Numbered from the stretch's first letter, positions 15,516-24,453 are shown. The stretch: DNA of 48,918 nt from Candidatus Saccharimonadota bacterium (GCA_030528025.1 JAUMZP010000004.1:1-48918), one strand, 5' to 3'. A program made the numbers and translations. Notes: a model not told the origin generated them from the letters alone.

Positions 15516-17162
15516 ATGCTAAATACTATCAAAACAAAGAAGAGCAGCACCAAGTATACCCTTGTTGCAGTTGTCGCAGGCTTTGCTCTGCTGAGCGTGG
15601 GGTCGAGTTATATTCACGCACGATCTGCACAGAACTCTCGCAATAGCAATCTATCTAACATTACTGCCAACACCAATACTGATGGATTCCAGCAATCAAA
15701 CCACTACAATACGCCAAAAGGCTTCATGAATGACATCCAGACGATATTCAAAGGAACGGATGACTACTATCACCTTTACTATTTGCTCAATAAGAACTAT
15801 AAGTCGAGCAATGATGGCACCGAGTGGTACCATATTCGTACGAAGGATTGGGAGCACTTTGAAGACCTCGGTGTGGCGATTCCTAAGTTTGTTAACGGCT
15901 GGTCGGCAGTTGCCTCGGGTTCGGTGTATCAGAATCGCAATGGATTTTTCCATGACTTACCCAAAACAGCAATAATTGCCTACTTTACGAGCTATACCGA
16001 GACTGGCCAGCACCAATATGCGGCATATTCACTCGATGATGGCCATACCTACCACCCGTATAATCACAGCCAGCCAGTCATGAAGGCGAAGTCCAAAGAG
16101 CAGAACTTCCGCGACCCACACGTCTGGTACAATGAATCCACTAAGAAGCTGATGATGTATCTGGCTGAAGGCGATAAGGTTGGTATCTACTCAAGTACTG
16201 ACGGAAAAAAGTGGGAATACCAGGGCGCGACCATGCTCAACGGTAGCACGCTTGACGGCAAAGATCTTGGCCTTATTGAGTGCCCTAACCTCAAGAGCTT
16301 TTATGATCCACAAACAAAGACTACCAAGCATGCACTACTCTTTGGGGCCAATGGCTATCAATATGGTTCGACAACAGGCACCTACTACATGATTGGCCGC
16401 CTCGAAGCCGATGGTAACTTTGTCGCCGAGCAGCAACCAGAGCGGCTTGACCACGGAACGGATTACTACGGCGCTAATTACTACCAAGAAAGCCCAACAC
16501 GCGTTAAGAGTATTGGCTGGATGGGTAACTGGGAGTACTCACAAGGGCAGATTTTGAAGGATGACGGCCAAGAGGCGAAGCATATCGGCTCGATGAGCTC
16601 AACTCATTCCCTTTCGATAACCCAAAAGGATGGAAAGTATGTGGTGCGGTCGCGCTTGATCAATAATAATGCGCGCACCAGCGGCCTCCGCACAAAGCAG
16701 TCGGCCCGGACGTCCAAAACAGCACCTGATGGCTACCACAAAGAATTGCTCAAAGTCAATCGCAAAGCATCGCAAGAGATTAGCCTTCACTTTGCAAACA
16801 ATACGGCCAATACGAAAGGCCACGTTCGGGTCTTTATTAATCAAAACGATAGCCGTGTGAGTGTTGACCTTAACACTGAGACCGGCACCTACGAGGTGAA
16901 ACGGAATAGCTCGAAGATCACTGGTGAAGCGAAAAATAAGTACGAGAAGGCGTATGCAGTATATAATAATTGGCAAAATCGCCAGCGCTACTTTGTCTAT
17001 CTCGTTGCCGACAAAGGGAGCCTTGAGATTGCTATGCCAGATGGGCAGATCTATTCGCTGATGAAGCTCTCGAGTGATCCAACCATGCAAGTTGTGGTGG
17101 AGTCAAGTACTGACAATAGCGTATCGGCGACGCTATGTGACTTCCAAAACAAAACACGGTAA
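15516..17162 (+). CDS. Exported GH32 fructanase (levanase/inulinase-type)
   Basis: The 548-residue protein begins with a basic N-terminus and a hydrophobic segment (about 14-32), a signal peptide or membrane anchor. The five-bladed GH32 domain follows with all three hallmark motifs: MND (D73, nucleophile), RDP (R199-P201) and ECP (E255-P257; E255 general acid/base). A beta-sandwich domain occupies the C-terminal 150 residues. No LPxTG anchor is visible. It should cleave fructose from levan, inulin or sucrose outside the cell. AAGGAG lies 4 nt before the ATG. It is alone on the plus strand with no transporter or fructokinase nearby, which suggests it was acquired as a single gene, possibly from a Gram-positive bacterium. 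Exact substrate cannot be read. Confidence 0.9.
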   Translation: MLNTIKTKKSSTKYTLVAVVAGFALLSVGSSYIHARSAQNSRNSNLSNITANTNTDGFQQSNHYNTPKGFMNDIQTIFKGTDDYYHLYYLLNKNYKSSNDGTEWYHIRTKDWEHFEDLGVAIPKFVNGWSAVASGSVYQNRNGFFHDLPKTAIIAYFTSYTETGQHQYAAYSLDDGHTYHPYNHSQPVMKAKSKEQNFRDPHVWYNESTKKLMMYLAEGDKVGIYSSTDGKKWEYQGATMLNGSTLDGKDLGLIECPNLKSFYDPQTKTTKHALLFGANGYQYGSTTGTYYMIGRLEADGNFVAEQQPERLDHGTDYYGANYYQESPTRVKSIGWMGNWEYSQGQILKDDGQEAKHIGSMSSTHSLSITQKDGKYVVRSRLINNNARTSGLRTKQSARTSKTAPDGYHKELLKVNRKASQEISLHFANNTANTKGHVRVFINQNDSRVSVDLNTETGTYEVKRNSSKITGEAKNKYEKAYAVYNNWQNRQRYFVYLVADKGSLEIAMPDGQIYSLMKLSSDPTMQVVVESSTDNSVSATLCDFQNKTR

Positions 17163-17199
17163 CATAACACAAGAAGAATTTCTTCTCTAACAGATAATA

Positions 17200-17228
17200 A
17201 AGCTCCCTTCTACAGTAAGGGAGCTTTA
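17200..17228. terminator. Terminator of the GH32 gene
   Basis: AAAGCTCCCTT and AAGGGAGCTTT form a perfect 11-bp stem with a 7-nt loop, 38 bp after the GH32 stop and followed by ATTATAT. The convergent hydrolase gene ends 62 bp away and may share it. Confidence 0.85.
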
Positions 17229-17289
17229 TTATATCAGGAAAGGTGTAGTAGTATGCAGCACTGTATCATACTATATAGGAATAGCGAGC

Positions 17290-18081
17290 TTATTGTTCGA
17301 GGTGTTTGGCAATAAGCTTGGCATAGCGTTTGCGAATCTCGTGGCCAGTGATGGCTGTCTCAATCACGACATTACGACGCTGGCGCTGGATTGTCTTGAA
17401 GTGCTTTGGTATCATCACTCCATCGAGTGTGCCGTAGAGAATCGTTATCGGTAGCGGCGGTAGATTACAGGCATCGCCGAGCGAGGTTTGGAGTAAAATG
17501 CTATTGTGCGCCGTCTTGGCATATGGCGAAAACCCTTCGCGACTGACATGAAAATTCTTCTGCGTCCGCTTATACTGATTGACTGCACCGATGAGTTTTG
17601 GTGATGCGTTGATCGCCTTAAGAAATCCTTTGCCGATTGTCTTGAGGAGCGCCTCGCGTAGTGGACGCTTAGTGATATCGCTTGGTAGATAGATTGGTGG
17701 TGAGCACAGCACAAGCTTTTGGACGCGGCGAGGAAACAGCTTAGTGTATTCAATAGCAACTAGTGTACCAAGTGAGTGTCCACACAGGATTACCTGGCGT
17801 AGTGGTGCAGCATGGCGGATCGTTTTGCGTAGAGCACGCGCATGATCGGTCAGGGTATAATCGGGCCAGGCAGGCTTGCGCGATTGACCAAAGCCCAGCA
17901 AATCAATTGCCAAGACTGGTTGGTCACTAAGCTGATTCAGCACATCTTGCCAAATATTATGATTCACCCCAATGCCGTGGATAAGCACAATAACTGGTCG
18001 AGATATGTCGTGCCAATCGCCAAATACCTGGGCATGCAGCGGATACGCCAGGCCAAATAGTTCGTGAAGTTTGTCGTACAT
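17290..18081 (-). CDS. Alpha/beta hydrolase
   Basis: The 263-residue protein (start at 18081) has the oxyanion motif LIHGIGVNHNIW, the nucleophile elbow CGHSLG (S103), a late acid YGTLDGVM and the catalytic histidine in TGHEIRK. It lacks a signal peptide and is probably a cytoplasmic esterase or lipase-like enzyme of unknown substrate. A TACAAT -10 (18098-18093) with TTGCAG 18 bp upstream puts the transcription start about 5 nt before this ATG, so the leader is very short and has no ribosome-binding site. An upstream in-frame ATG at 18102 overlaps the -10 and is rejected. Confidence 0.9.
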   Translation of the reverse strand: MYDKLHELFGLAYPLHAQVFGDWHDISRPVIVLIHGIGVNHNIWQDVLNQLSDQPVLAIDLLGFGQSRKPAWPDYTLTDHARALRKTIRHAAPLRQVILCGHSLGTLVAIEYTKLFPRRVQKLVLCSPPIYLPSDITKRPLREALLKTIGKGFLKAINASPKLIGAVNQYKRTQKNFHVSREGFSPYAKTAHNSILLQTSLGDACNLPPLPITILYGTLDGVMIPKHFKTIQRQRRNVVIETAITGHEIRKRYAKLIAKHLEQ

Positions 18082-18222
18082 ACTAGTGTTGTATTGTATC
18101 ATTTTTGGCGGGCTGGCTGCAAAAGAATGGTGGCATTATGCATATAAGGGATCTGTAGTAACACTTCTAGTGTCTAGAAGCTACTCTATCTCACCACTCT
18201 TAGTAATATTTTACTATAGCAA

Positions 18223-18247
18223 ATACCCTGCCATGTTGACAGGGTAT
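18223..18247 (-). terminator. Terminator of the infA-rpsI operon
   Basis: ATACCCTG and CAGGGTAT form an 8-bp stem with a 9-nt loop, 21 bp beyond the rpsI stop, and run into TTTGCTATAG on the minus strand. Confidence 0.75.
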
Positions 18248-18268
18248 GTTATGAAGCAGGCAAAATGC

Positions 18269-18667
18269 TTAACGCTTCGAATATTGCTCGCGTTTGCGGG
18301 CGCTGCGCAAGCCGTATTTTTTGCGCTCTTTTTCGCGTGGGTCGCGGCGCAAGAATTCGGCCTTCTTGAGTGTACCGCGCAGGTCTGGTGCGCCAACGGT
18401 AATCGCTTTAGCGATCGCCATCTTGATAGCATCAACCTGACCGCTGAGGCCACCACCCTTCACCAGGACAGTAACATCAAACTCTTTTTGCTTACCAACC
18501 AAGGCCAGTGGGTCAGTCACTTCAGCTAGCAATGTCCTGTTGCCTGATAGGTAGTCAAGCGCTGACTTGCCATTGATCGTCACATTTCCCTTGCCTTTGA
18601 CCAGTCGAGCGCGGGCAGTAGCGCTTTTGCGCCGGCCAAGACCATAATCGTATGTTGCTTGTGCCAT
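18269..18667 (-). CDS. rpsI: Ribosomal protein S9 (uS9)
   Basis: The 132-residue protein has the S9 landmarks GRRKSATARARL, the middle GGGLSGQVDAIKMAIAKA and the C-terminal tail RRDPREKERKKYGLRSARKR ending in the conserved lysine-arginine that reaches the 30S P site. It directly abuts rplM, forming the conserved rplM-rpsI pair at the end of the alpha-operon transcript. Confidence 0.97.
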   Translation of the reverse strand: MAQATYDYGLGRRKSATARARLVKGKGNVTINGKSALDYLSGNRTLLAEVTDPLALVGKQKEFDVTVLVKGGGLSGQVDAIKMAIAKAITVGAPDLRGTLKKAEFLRRDPREKERKKYGLRSARKREQYSKR

Positions 18668-19105
18668 TTATTGTACCTCTACTTTCTCTGGTTGCTGTGC
18701 GGTGTGGGCGTGCTCTTCGCCAGCAAAGACGCGGAGACGAGCTAGGCGGTCTGCTGCAAGCTTGTTTTTGGGTAGCATACCCTTCACAGCAGCAGTAATG
18801 ATGCGCTCTGGTGCGTTTTCGCGCACTTCCTTGAGCTGAGCGTCTTTGATACCACCAGGGAAACCACTGTGATGGTAGTAGATCTTATCCGTCTCTTTCT
18901 TGCCAGTCACAACAGCCTTAGCTGCGTTGATGACGACAACGTAATCGCCTCCATCGACGTGCGGTGTGTAAGTTGGCTTGTATTTGCCGACCAAGTACTG
19001 CGCAATGGTTGTTGCAGTGCGGCCAAGTGGTGCTTGGCTTGCGTCGATCAAAATCCAGCGCCGGCTAACATCGGCTGGCTTCTGCGAAAATGTTTTGTGA
19101 GCCAT
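18668..19105 (-). CDS. rplM: Ribosomal protein L13 (uL13)
   Basis: The 145-residue protein shows RRWILIDASQAPLGRTAT, VNAAKAVVTGKKETDK and KGMLPKNKLAADRLARLRVF, all typical of L13. It binds 23S rRNA early in 50S assembly. It starts 2 nt after rplQ ends and abuts rpsI, so it is co-translated with both. Confidence 0.97.
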   Translation of the reverse strand: MAHKTFSQKPADVSRRWILIDASQAPLGRTATTIAQYLVGKYKPTYTPHVDGGDYVVVINAAKAVVTGKKETDKIYYHHSGFPGGIKDAQLKEVRENAPERIITAAVKGMLPKNKLAADRLARLRVFAGEEHAHTAQQPEKVEVQ

Positions 19106-19107
19106 AA

Positions 19108-19512
19108 CTACTTCGCCTCCTTTGTGGTTGTCTCGGGCTTAGGCATTGGCTTGAGTTCGTCAACAAACTCAATCACTGCCATCTGCGCACCATCACCACG
19201 GCGCAGGTGTGTCCGATACACACGCACGTGGCCACTTGATCGATGGCTGAGTTGCGGGGCAATCTGGTCGACCAATTTGATTGCTGCAGCTTGTGTGCTG
19301 AGCCCAGCAATGACAGCGCGGCGATGAGCGAGGTCACCCTTCTTAGCTTTGGTAATGAGCTTTTCGATGTAGCGCACCAACTCTTTGGCCTTTGGCAGCG
19401 TTGTTTCAATTCGCTCCTCAACAACCAAGCTGGTTGCTAGGCCTTTGAGCAGGGCTCGACGTTGATCGCGTTCGCGGCCGAGCTTGCGCCCTTTGTATCC
19501 GTGTCGATGCAT
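19108..19512 (-). CDS. rplQ: Ribosomal protein L17 (bL17)
   Basis: The 134-residue protein begins MHRHGYKGRKLGRERDQRRA and contains TTLPKAKELVRYIEKLIT, the family signature. L17 binds near the polypeptide exit tunnel. The rpoA stop directly abuts its start, matching the conserved rpoA-rplQ order. Confidence 0.97.
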   Translation of the reverse strand: MHRHGYKGRKLGRERDQRRALLKGLATSLVVEERIETTLPKAKELVRYIEKLITKAKKGDLAHRRAVIAGLSTQAAAIKLVDQIAPQLSHRSSGHVRVYRTHLRRGDGAQMAVIEFVDELKPMPKPETTTKEAK

Positions 19513-20436
19513 TTAGAGCTCCAATTCTGCTAGTTTATCTTTTACTTCGTCGAGAGCTTTGCTGCCAAAGCCTTTGAGCTCGCGCAGGTCCTGCTCTGTC
19601 AAAGTGACGAGGTCATGAACAGTGCGAATCTCATTGTTGATGAGCGCGTTAGCGGTGCGGGCACTGAGGCCTAGGTCTTCGATCGAGGTGTTCAACTCGT
19701 TATCTTCCTCAGCAGTTTGAGTACCAGGTGCTGGTGCCGATACAACAGTTGTACTACCAGCAAGAGCGGTATACTGATTGACCAAAATTGCCGCAGCTTG
19801 CTCGAAGGCATCGCGTGGCGTTAAGCTACCATCAGTCTCGACGGTCATCTCAAGCCGCTCCAGATTGGTTTCTTGACCAACACGAGTCGGATCGACCTTG
19901 AAGCGCACACGCGTCACAGGGCTAAATTGCGCGTCCATGGCGATCATGTCGCTGTGTAGCCGGTTGGCACTCGACTCCTCGATCGGGTAGTACCCCCGAC
20001 CAGCCTCGGCTACCAGATCAATAACGACATTAGCCTGTGGGTCGTCAATTGTGCAGATAACGTGCTCAGGGTTGACAACCTCAACCTCAGCATTAGCTGC
20101 AATATCCCCAGCGGTTACTGCACCAGCGCCTTGCTTCTCAAGCCGCAGCTCGACAGGCTCATCGCTGTGTACAACCAAGTCGACGCCCTTGAGGTTAAGC
20201 ATGATGTCAACAACATCTTCTTTGACACCAGGCACAGTGGTAAACTCATGTGTCGCACCCTGCATTCGGAAAGCCGTAAAGGCTCCGCCGCGGATACTGT
20301 TCAGCAATACCCGACGCAAGCTGTTGCCCAGCGTGTTACCGTAGCTGGCGTGCAGTGGCTCAATGACAAACGTGCTGCTGTGCGGCCCATTGTCATCGAT
20401 GCGCGCCAACGCTGGATCGTGAATTAATTTAGACAT
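19513..20436 (-). CDS. rpoA: RNA polymerase alpha subunit
   Basis: The 307-residue subunit has an N-terminal assembly domain (FVIEPLHASYGNTLGNSLRR; later PIEESSANRLHSDMIAMD) and a C-terminal domain (about 250-307: IEDLGLSARTANALINNEI, LKGFGSKALDEVKDKL) that contacts UP elements and activators. A short Ala/Thr linker joins them. It sits in the usual place between rpsD and rplQ, 23 nt after rpsD. Confidence 0.97.
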   Translation of the reverse strand: MSKLIHDPALARIDDNGPHSSTFVIEPLHASYGNTLGNSLRRVLLNSIRGGAFTAFRMQGATHEFTTVPGVKEDVVDIMLNLKGVDLVVHSDEPVELRLEKQGAGAVTAGDIAANAEVEVVNPEHVICTIDDPQANVVIDLVAEAGRGYYPIEESSANRLHSDMIAMDAQFSPVTRVRFKVDPTRVGQETNLERLEMTVETDGSLTPRDAFEQAAAILVNQYTALAGSTTVVSAPAPGTQTAEEDNELNTSIEDLGLSARTANALINNEIRTVHDLVTLTEQDLRELKGFGSKALDEVKDKLAELEL

Positions 20437-20459
20437 GTAAAAAATTCTCCTTACCCTTG

Positions 20460-21077
20460 TTAGCGTGAGTAGTACTCAACAATCAGTTGCTCGTTGATAC
20501 CAGCCTCAGCTTCTTCGCGCTTTGGCTCGCCCGATACTTCGATCTTGAGTTTTTTGATATCGCTCTTGAGCCAACTCAGAGGTGGTTGGGAGGTGTTGCC
20601 GTAGATGTCATCAATTGCAGTAAAGTAGCCAGACTTTGTACTCTTTGGCCGAACGGTAATGACATCCCCTGCCTTGAGGCGGATTGATGGAATATCGACG
20701 CGGCGACCATTAAGCTCAAAGTGACCGTGGCTCACCAGCTGGCGGGCCTGGCGACGGCTCGTCGCAAAGCCAGCACGGTACACAGCGTTGTCGAGCCGGA
20801 GCTCGAGAAAACGGAGCAGATTTTCACCGCTTAGGCCTGGTTTGCGAGTTGCTTCGTTCATAAGCTTAGCAAACTGCTTCTCCAGCAGGCCATACATGCG
20901 GCGCACCTTCTGCTTTTCACGTAGCTGGGTTGCGTACATGCTTGGCTTGCTCTGGCGGCCATGAGCGTGCTCGCCCGGAATACCACTCTTGCGTGCCAAA
21001 ATCTTGTGTGCCTTAGGGTGAAGCGCCACGCCTTCCCGGCGGCTCTGCTTCACGATTGGGCTTCTATCTCGTGCCAT
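20460..21077 (-). CDS. rpsD: Ribosomal protein S4 (uS4), zinc-free form
   Basis: The 205-residue protein has the S4 N-terminal region and the S4 RNA-binding domain (RLDNAVYRAGFATSRRQARQ; HGHFELNGRRVDIPS). In zinc-type S4 the N-terminus carries a four-cysteine cluster; here the equivalent positions read IVKQSRREG and HKILARKSG, with no cysteine. S4 nucleates 30S assembly and in many bacteria represses its own operon. It directly abuts rpsK. Confidence 0.97.
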   Translation of the reverse strand: MARDRSPIVKQSRREGVALHPKAHKILARKSGIPGEHAHGRQSKPSMYATQLREKQKVRRMYGLLEKQFAKLMNEATRKPGLSGENLLRFLELRLDNAVYRAGFATSRRQARQLVSHGHFELNGRRVDIPSIRLKAGDVITVRPKSTKSGYFTAIDDIYGNTSQPPLSWLKSDIKKLKIEVSGEPKREEAEAGINEQLIVEYYSR

Positions 21078-21467
21078 TTACGCCCTCCTTGCCTTTCGTG
21101 GGCGAACGCCACCGTGTGGCACACCCGTTACATCTTTGATGCTATTGACGGCAATGTCGAAGCCGGCCATTGCGCGGATTGCCGCATCACGACCGAGCCC
21201 AACACCCTTGACAAATACGTCAACAGTGCGGATGCCGTAGCTACTCTTGGCAGCTTCTGCGGCTTTTTCTGCAGCAATCTGTGCTGCATAGGCTGTGCCC
21301 TTCTTACTTCCACGAAAACCACATGCACCAGCGCTGGCAGCGGTCAAGACGTTACCTTTGCTATCTGCAAATGTGACAATAGTGTTGTTAAAGGTTGCCT
21401 GTACATGCAGCTGACCAGATGGGACTGATCGGCGCTGCTTTTTCTTGGTGGATTTTGCTTGTGCCAT
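21078..21467 (-). CDS. rpsK: Ribosomal protein S11 (uS11)
   Basis: The 129-residue protein has QATFNNTIVTFADSKGNVL, SAGACGFRGSKKGTAYAAQ and the C-terminal DVTGVPHGGVRPRKARR, all diagnostic of S11, which lies on the 30S platform. It starts 15 nt after rpsM and abuts rpsD. Confidence 0.97.
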   Translation of the reverse strand: MAQAKSTKKKQRRSVPSGQLHVQATFNNTIVTFADSKGNVLTAASAGACGFRGSKKGTAYAAQIAAEKAAEAAKSSYGIRTVDVFVKGVGLGRDAAIRAMAGFDIAVNSIKDVTGVPHGGVRPRKARRA

Positions 21468-21482
21468 ATCTCGTCCTTTCTC

Positions 21483-21869
21483 CTACGTCTTACTTGCTGC
21501 CTTTGGCTGTGCTCCGCCGACGGCGATCGCCTTACCCTTGCGAGTTCGTGCGTTCGTTCGAGTGCGCTGACCGCGTGTTGGCAAGCCATTTTTGTGCCTG
21601 AGACCGCGGTATGCACCAATGTCTTTGAGGCGTTTGATATTGTTGGTCACCAGGCGTTGCAGATCGCCTTCAGTGACATAATCTTTGTCGATAATGTCGC
21701 GAAGTTTCTGCTCCTCAGCCTCGGTGAGATCTTTCACCCGAGTGGTCGGCTCAATTTTTGCCGCCGCAAGGATGTCTCGAGCAAGCGTGCGCCCAATACC
21801 ATGGATGTAGGTAAGAGCAATGTGCACTTGCTTGTCTGATGGGATAACTACCCCAGCAATTCGAGCCAT
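21483..21869 (-). CDS. rpsM: Ribosomal protein S13 (uS13)
   Basis: The 128-residue protein begins [20 protein letters not shown] and carries [33 protein letters not shown] and a basic tail. S13 is in the 30S head and contacts the P-site tRNA. It begins 2 nt after the rpmJ stop. Confidence 0.97.
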   Translation of the reverse strand: MARIAGVVIPSDKQVHIALTYIHGIGRTLARDILAAAKIEPTTRVKDLTEAEEQKLRDIIDKDYVTEGDLQRLVTNNIKRLKDIGAYRGLRHKNGLPTRGQRTRTNARTRKGKAIAVGGAQPKAASKT

Positions 21870-21871
21870 GC

Positions 21872-21988
21872 TTAACCCTGCCTTTGCTTATTCTTAGGTT
21901 TTTTCTTGTTGATGACACGGAGTCGGCCTTTACGCCGGACCAGCTGATCATCGGGGCTGATCTTTTTGACACTCGCACGAACTTTCAT
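21872..21988 (-). CDS. rpmJ: Ribosomal protein L36 (bL36), cysteine-free form
   Basis: This 38-codon gene begins [11 protein letters not shown] and ends [10 protein letters not shown], the L36 pattern. The four zinc ligands of ordinary L36 (three Cys and one His) are missing: the region reads [17 protein letters not shown]. It is therefore the zinc-free form. It sits between infA and rpsM, the usual place. The 77-bp gap to infA includes an AGCGG/CCGCT hairpin that might attenuate or process the transcript. Confidence 0.93.
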   Translation of the reverse strand: MKVRASVKKISPDDQLVRRKGRLRVINKKKPKNKQRQG

Positions 21989-22065
21989 GAGCGTACAAAT
22001 CTCCCTACAGGAAAAACCTGCCGTTACTGAGAACAGCGGTGATATCAGGCCGCTGCTCTACGTTA

Positions 22066-22290
22066 TTAAACGCGTGCGCGGAAGACGATTCTGCCCTTCG
22101 TGAGATCGTAAGGGGTTAACTCAACTTCCACGGTATCACCTGGGACCAAACGGATGTGATGCTTGCGCATCTTGCCGCTGATGTGAGCGATAATGCTTAG
22201 GCCGTTCTCTAATTCTACCTTAAATTGCGTATTAGGCAGTGCTTCCACTACCTTGCCGCGCAATTTGATAACTTCTTTCGAACTTGCCAT
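22066..22290 (-). CDS. infA: Translation initiation factor IF-1
   Basis: The 74-residue OB-fold protein shows [40 protein letters not shown] and [10 protein letters not shown], as in IF-1, which binds the 30S A site during initiation. It is the first gene of its operon. Its predicted mRNA leader is only about 10 nt and lacks a Shine-Dalgarno sequence. secY, adk and map, often just upstream, are not here. Confidence 0.97.
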   Translation of the reverse strand: MASSKEVIKLRGKVVEALPNTQFKVELENGLSIIAHISGKMRKHHIRLVPGDTVEVELTPYDLTKGRIVFRARV

Positions 22291-22306
22291 AGATATACAG
22301 CTTTGT

Positions 22307-22335
22307 ATTATACGCTATTTCTCTGTAGGAGTAAA
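22307..22335 (-). promoter_or_regulatory. Promoter of the infA-rpsI operon
   Basis: TTTACT (22335-22330) and TATAAT (22312-22307) are 17 bp apart on the minus strand. The likely start site is near 22300. Confidence 0.75.
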
Positions 22336-22626
22336 GAGAAGTAGCCAGCTTTTTGCATTATTATTGTGAGACTATGGATGGCACTATTCTTATATCAGAA
22401 TAGAGCCGTAAGGGAGGTAGCTCTACTCCTAAAAGGAGCATCCCCTAGGCCTTCATGATGTATAGACTTGAAAGCCCACCATCATTCCTCAGCCTCTATT
22501 CCGCTACGGTTCTGCATCCCCCCTTTCTATATTGAATTGCAATGATACGGCATTATGCCACTCATAACACACGTTCTAAAGGCTCGTGAACGAATTATTA
22601 TGGAATACGGGAATCATATCAAAAAT
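22336..22626. other. Intergenic region with strong RNA folding potential
   Basis: No protein is credible here. On the minus strand GAATAGAG (around 22503-22496) can pair with CTCTATTC about 100 nt later, enclosing an ATGATG/CATCAT stem and a CTCC-TTTTA-GGAG hairpin; an ATTCT/AGAAT hairpin follows. The block lies between the secY terminator and the infA promoter. It does not match RNase P RNA, tmRNA or SRP RNA by eye. Orientation is uncertain. Confidence 0.4.
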
Positions 22627-22655
22627 ATCGCCACAGACAGAGGTGGCGGTATTTT
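22627..22655. terminator. Terminator of secY
   Basis: ATCGCCAC and GTGGCGGT form an 8-bp stem with an 8-nt loop. T-runs follow on both strands. It is 26 bp beyond the secY stop and isolates secY from infA. Confidence 0.85.
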
Positions 22656-22680
22656 TTGTGAGATATACTAGTGATAGCTT

Positions 22681-24156
22681 TTATGCCTTTGCGGCAGCAC
22701 GCCGCCGACCGAGTAAGCCACGCTTCTTTGGCTTGGTATCAAGGTCATCGACCGAGAAGTCGTCATATGTTACCATCAGCGCTCGTGAGTTAATCTGACG
22801 GAGTGTCTCAAGGCCAACCGTCACGACAATAAGCAAGCTCGTACCGCCGATTGCCATGTTATTAGCATTAATGCCAAGCTGCGCAAAGACGTAGTCGATC
22901 GCAAACGGAATGATGGCGATGATCCCCAGGGCAAGCGACCCAAACAGGTTAAGCCGATTGACGGTGCGTGACAGATACTTTTCGGTAGTTGGGCCAGGGC
23001 GAATCCCCTCTATGAAGCCACCTTGGTTTTCAAGACTCTCCGTAATCTCGCTCGCATTAAAGACGATACCGGTATAGAAGTAGGTAAAGGCAATGACGAG
23101 TAAGAAGTAGATCGATGGGTAGATAAGCACTGTCAGACCACCTGTGGCGTATGTTTGAGCGGTGGGTGCCTGGAACCACTGGATAAGGTTATTTGCTAAT
23201 TGCTGATTTGCACCAGGTGTCGCATGTAATAGCTGCCCTACAAAAGCTGGCAAGCTGAGGAATGCCACTGCAAAAATAACTGGTACCACACCCGCAGCGA
23301 TGAGCTTGATAGGCAAGATACTCTTAATGCCACCATACGAGCTATTGCCGCCAACCCGCTTGGCATAATTAATCGTGACAATACGCTGTGCTTCGTTAAT
23401 CTTAACGAGGAGATAAAGTAAGATGAGGCCGATCGTCCCAAGGACAACTACTGTCCAGAAGGTTGTCGGGTTAACGGGTAGTGAGAACCAGCCAAAGACG
23501 CTGAGCGAACCATTCTGAGTATTAAAGAGCGATGAGTAGATTGACCCAAAGGTGGTTGGCAGCTGACTAATTACACTAGCGAAGATGAGTAGGCTAATAC
23601 CGTTACCAACGCCCTGCTCTGTCATCAGCTCACCGAGCCACATCAAAAGTAGCGAGCCAGCAGTGAGCGCCGTTACTGCGACAATCCACTCATGAAGCGA
23701 GCCTGCCACCGTACCAGTCGTACTTCCAGCCAGGACCGATTGGCGCAAGAAGTAGATGATACCGATCGATTGAGCAATCGCCAGCGGCACACTAGCGATG
23801 CGCGTCCACTGATTGATCTTGCGTCGGCCCGACTCACCATCTTTGTGCATCTCCTCAAGGCTTGGGATGGCTTTGGTAAGGAGCTGGGTAATAATGCTAG
23901 CGTTAATAAATGGCCCAAGGCCAATCAAAACGATAGACAGCTGGGCCAATGCTCCACCAGTCAGGATGTTTAAAAAGCCACCAAAGTCACTCGCCGATAC
24001 GACGTTCTGGATAATATCCTTAAGTCGGCTTGGTTCGGCCAACGGCACTGGCACGTGCGCCAAGAAACGATAGGCGACGATAAGCCCTAGCACGATACCA
24101 AGGCGTTTTTGCATGTCTTTATTTTTGAGCGATCGAAGAATAATCTTCCAGTTCAT
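22681..24156 (-). CDS. secY: Preprotein translocase subunit SecY
   Basis: The 491-residue protein has ten hydrophobic segments and SecY hallmarks: the first segment with VPVPLAE, the plug region, EQGVGNGISLLIFASVIS, and cytoplasmic KINEAQRIVTINYAKR followed by FASVI/KLIAAGVVPVIFA. It forms the protein-conducting channel with SecE. The C-terminal basic tail (KPKKRGLLGRRRAAAKA) is longer than usual. It is a single-gene unit with its own terminator instead of part of a spc operon. Confidence 0.97.
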   Translation of the reverse strand: MNWKIILRSLKNKDMQKRLGIVLGLIVAYRFLAHVPVPLAEPSRLKDIIQNVVSASDFGGFLNILTGGALAQLSIVLIGLGPFINASIITQLLTKAIPSLEEMHKDGESGRRKINQWTRIASVPLAIAQSIGIIYFLRQSVLAGSTTGTVAGSLHEWIVAVTALTAGSLLLMWLGELMTEQGVGNGISLLIFASVISQLPTTFGSIYSSLFNTQNGSLSVFGWFSLPVNPTTFWTVVVLGTIGLILLYLLVKINEAQRIVTINYAKRVGGNSSYGGIKSILPIKLIAAGVVPVIFAVAFLSLPAFVGQLLHATPGANQQLANNLIQWFQAPTAQTYATGGLTVLIYPSIYFLLVIAFTYFYTGIVFNASEITESLENQGGFIEGIRPGPTTEKYLSRTVNRLNLFGSLALGIIAIIPFAIDYVFAQLGINANNMAIGGTSLLIVVTVGLETLRQINSRALMVTYDDFSVDDLDTKPKKRGLLGRRRAAAKA

Positions 24157-24453
24157 ATATTGTCCCTTTTGCCACTAACTACTAAACGCTATATCTAGTA
24201 CAGTATACACGAATTGCTCCAGAAGCGAAAGGGCCAGTTGTCAATGTAGGGTGGCTTCGGCCTCCAAGAAAACTGCGAGAAGTTCGTGTTTTTTGTAGCT
24301 GATGTTCGGATACAGACTCATGGCAGCTCATAATAAATAGCGCACGATGTATATTCTCATGATATAATGCTAGATGTATTATTAATTTACTCTGATAATT
24401 TAGCTTGTTTCGACCTTGCTAAAGTTACAGGGTTGCACATAAAAGGAGGAGCA

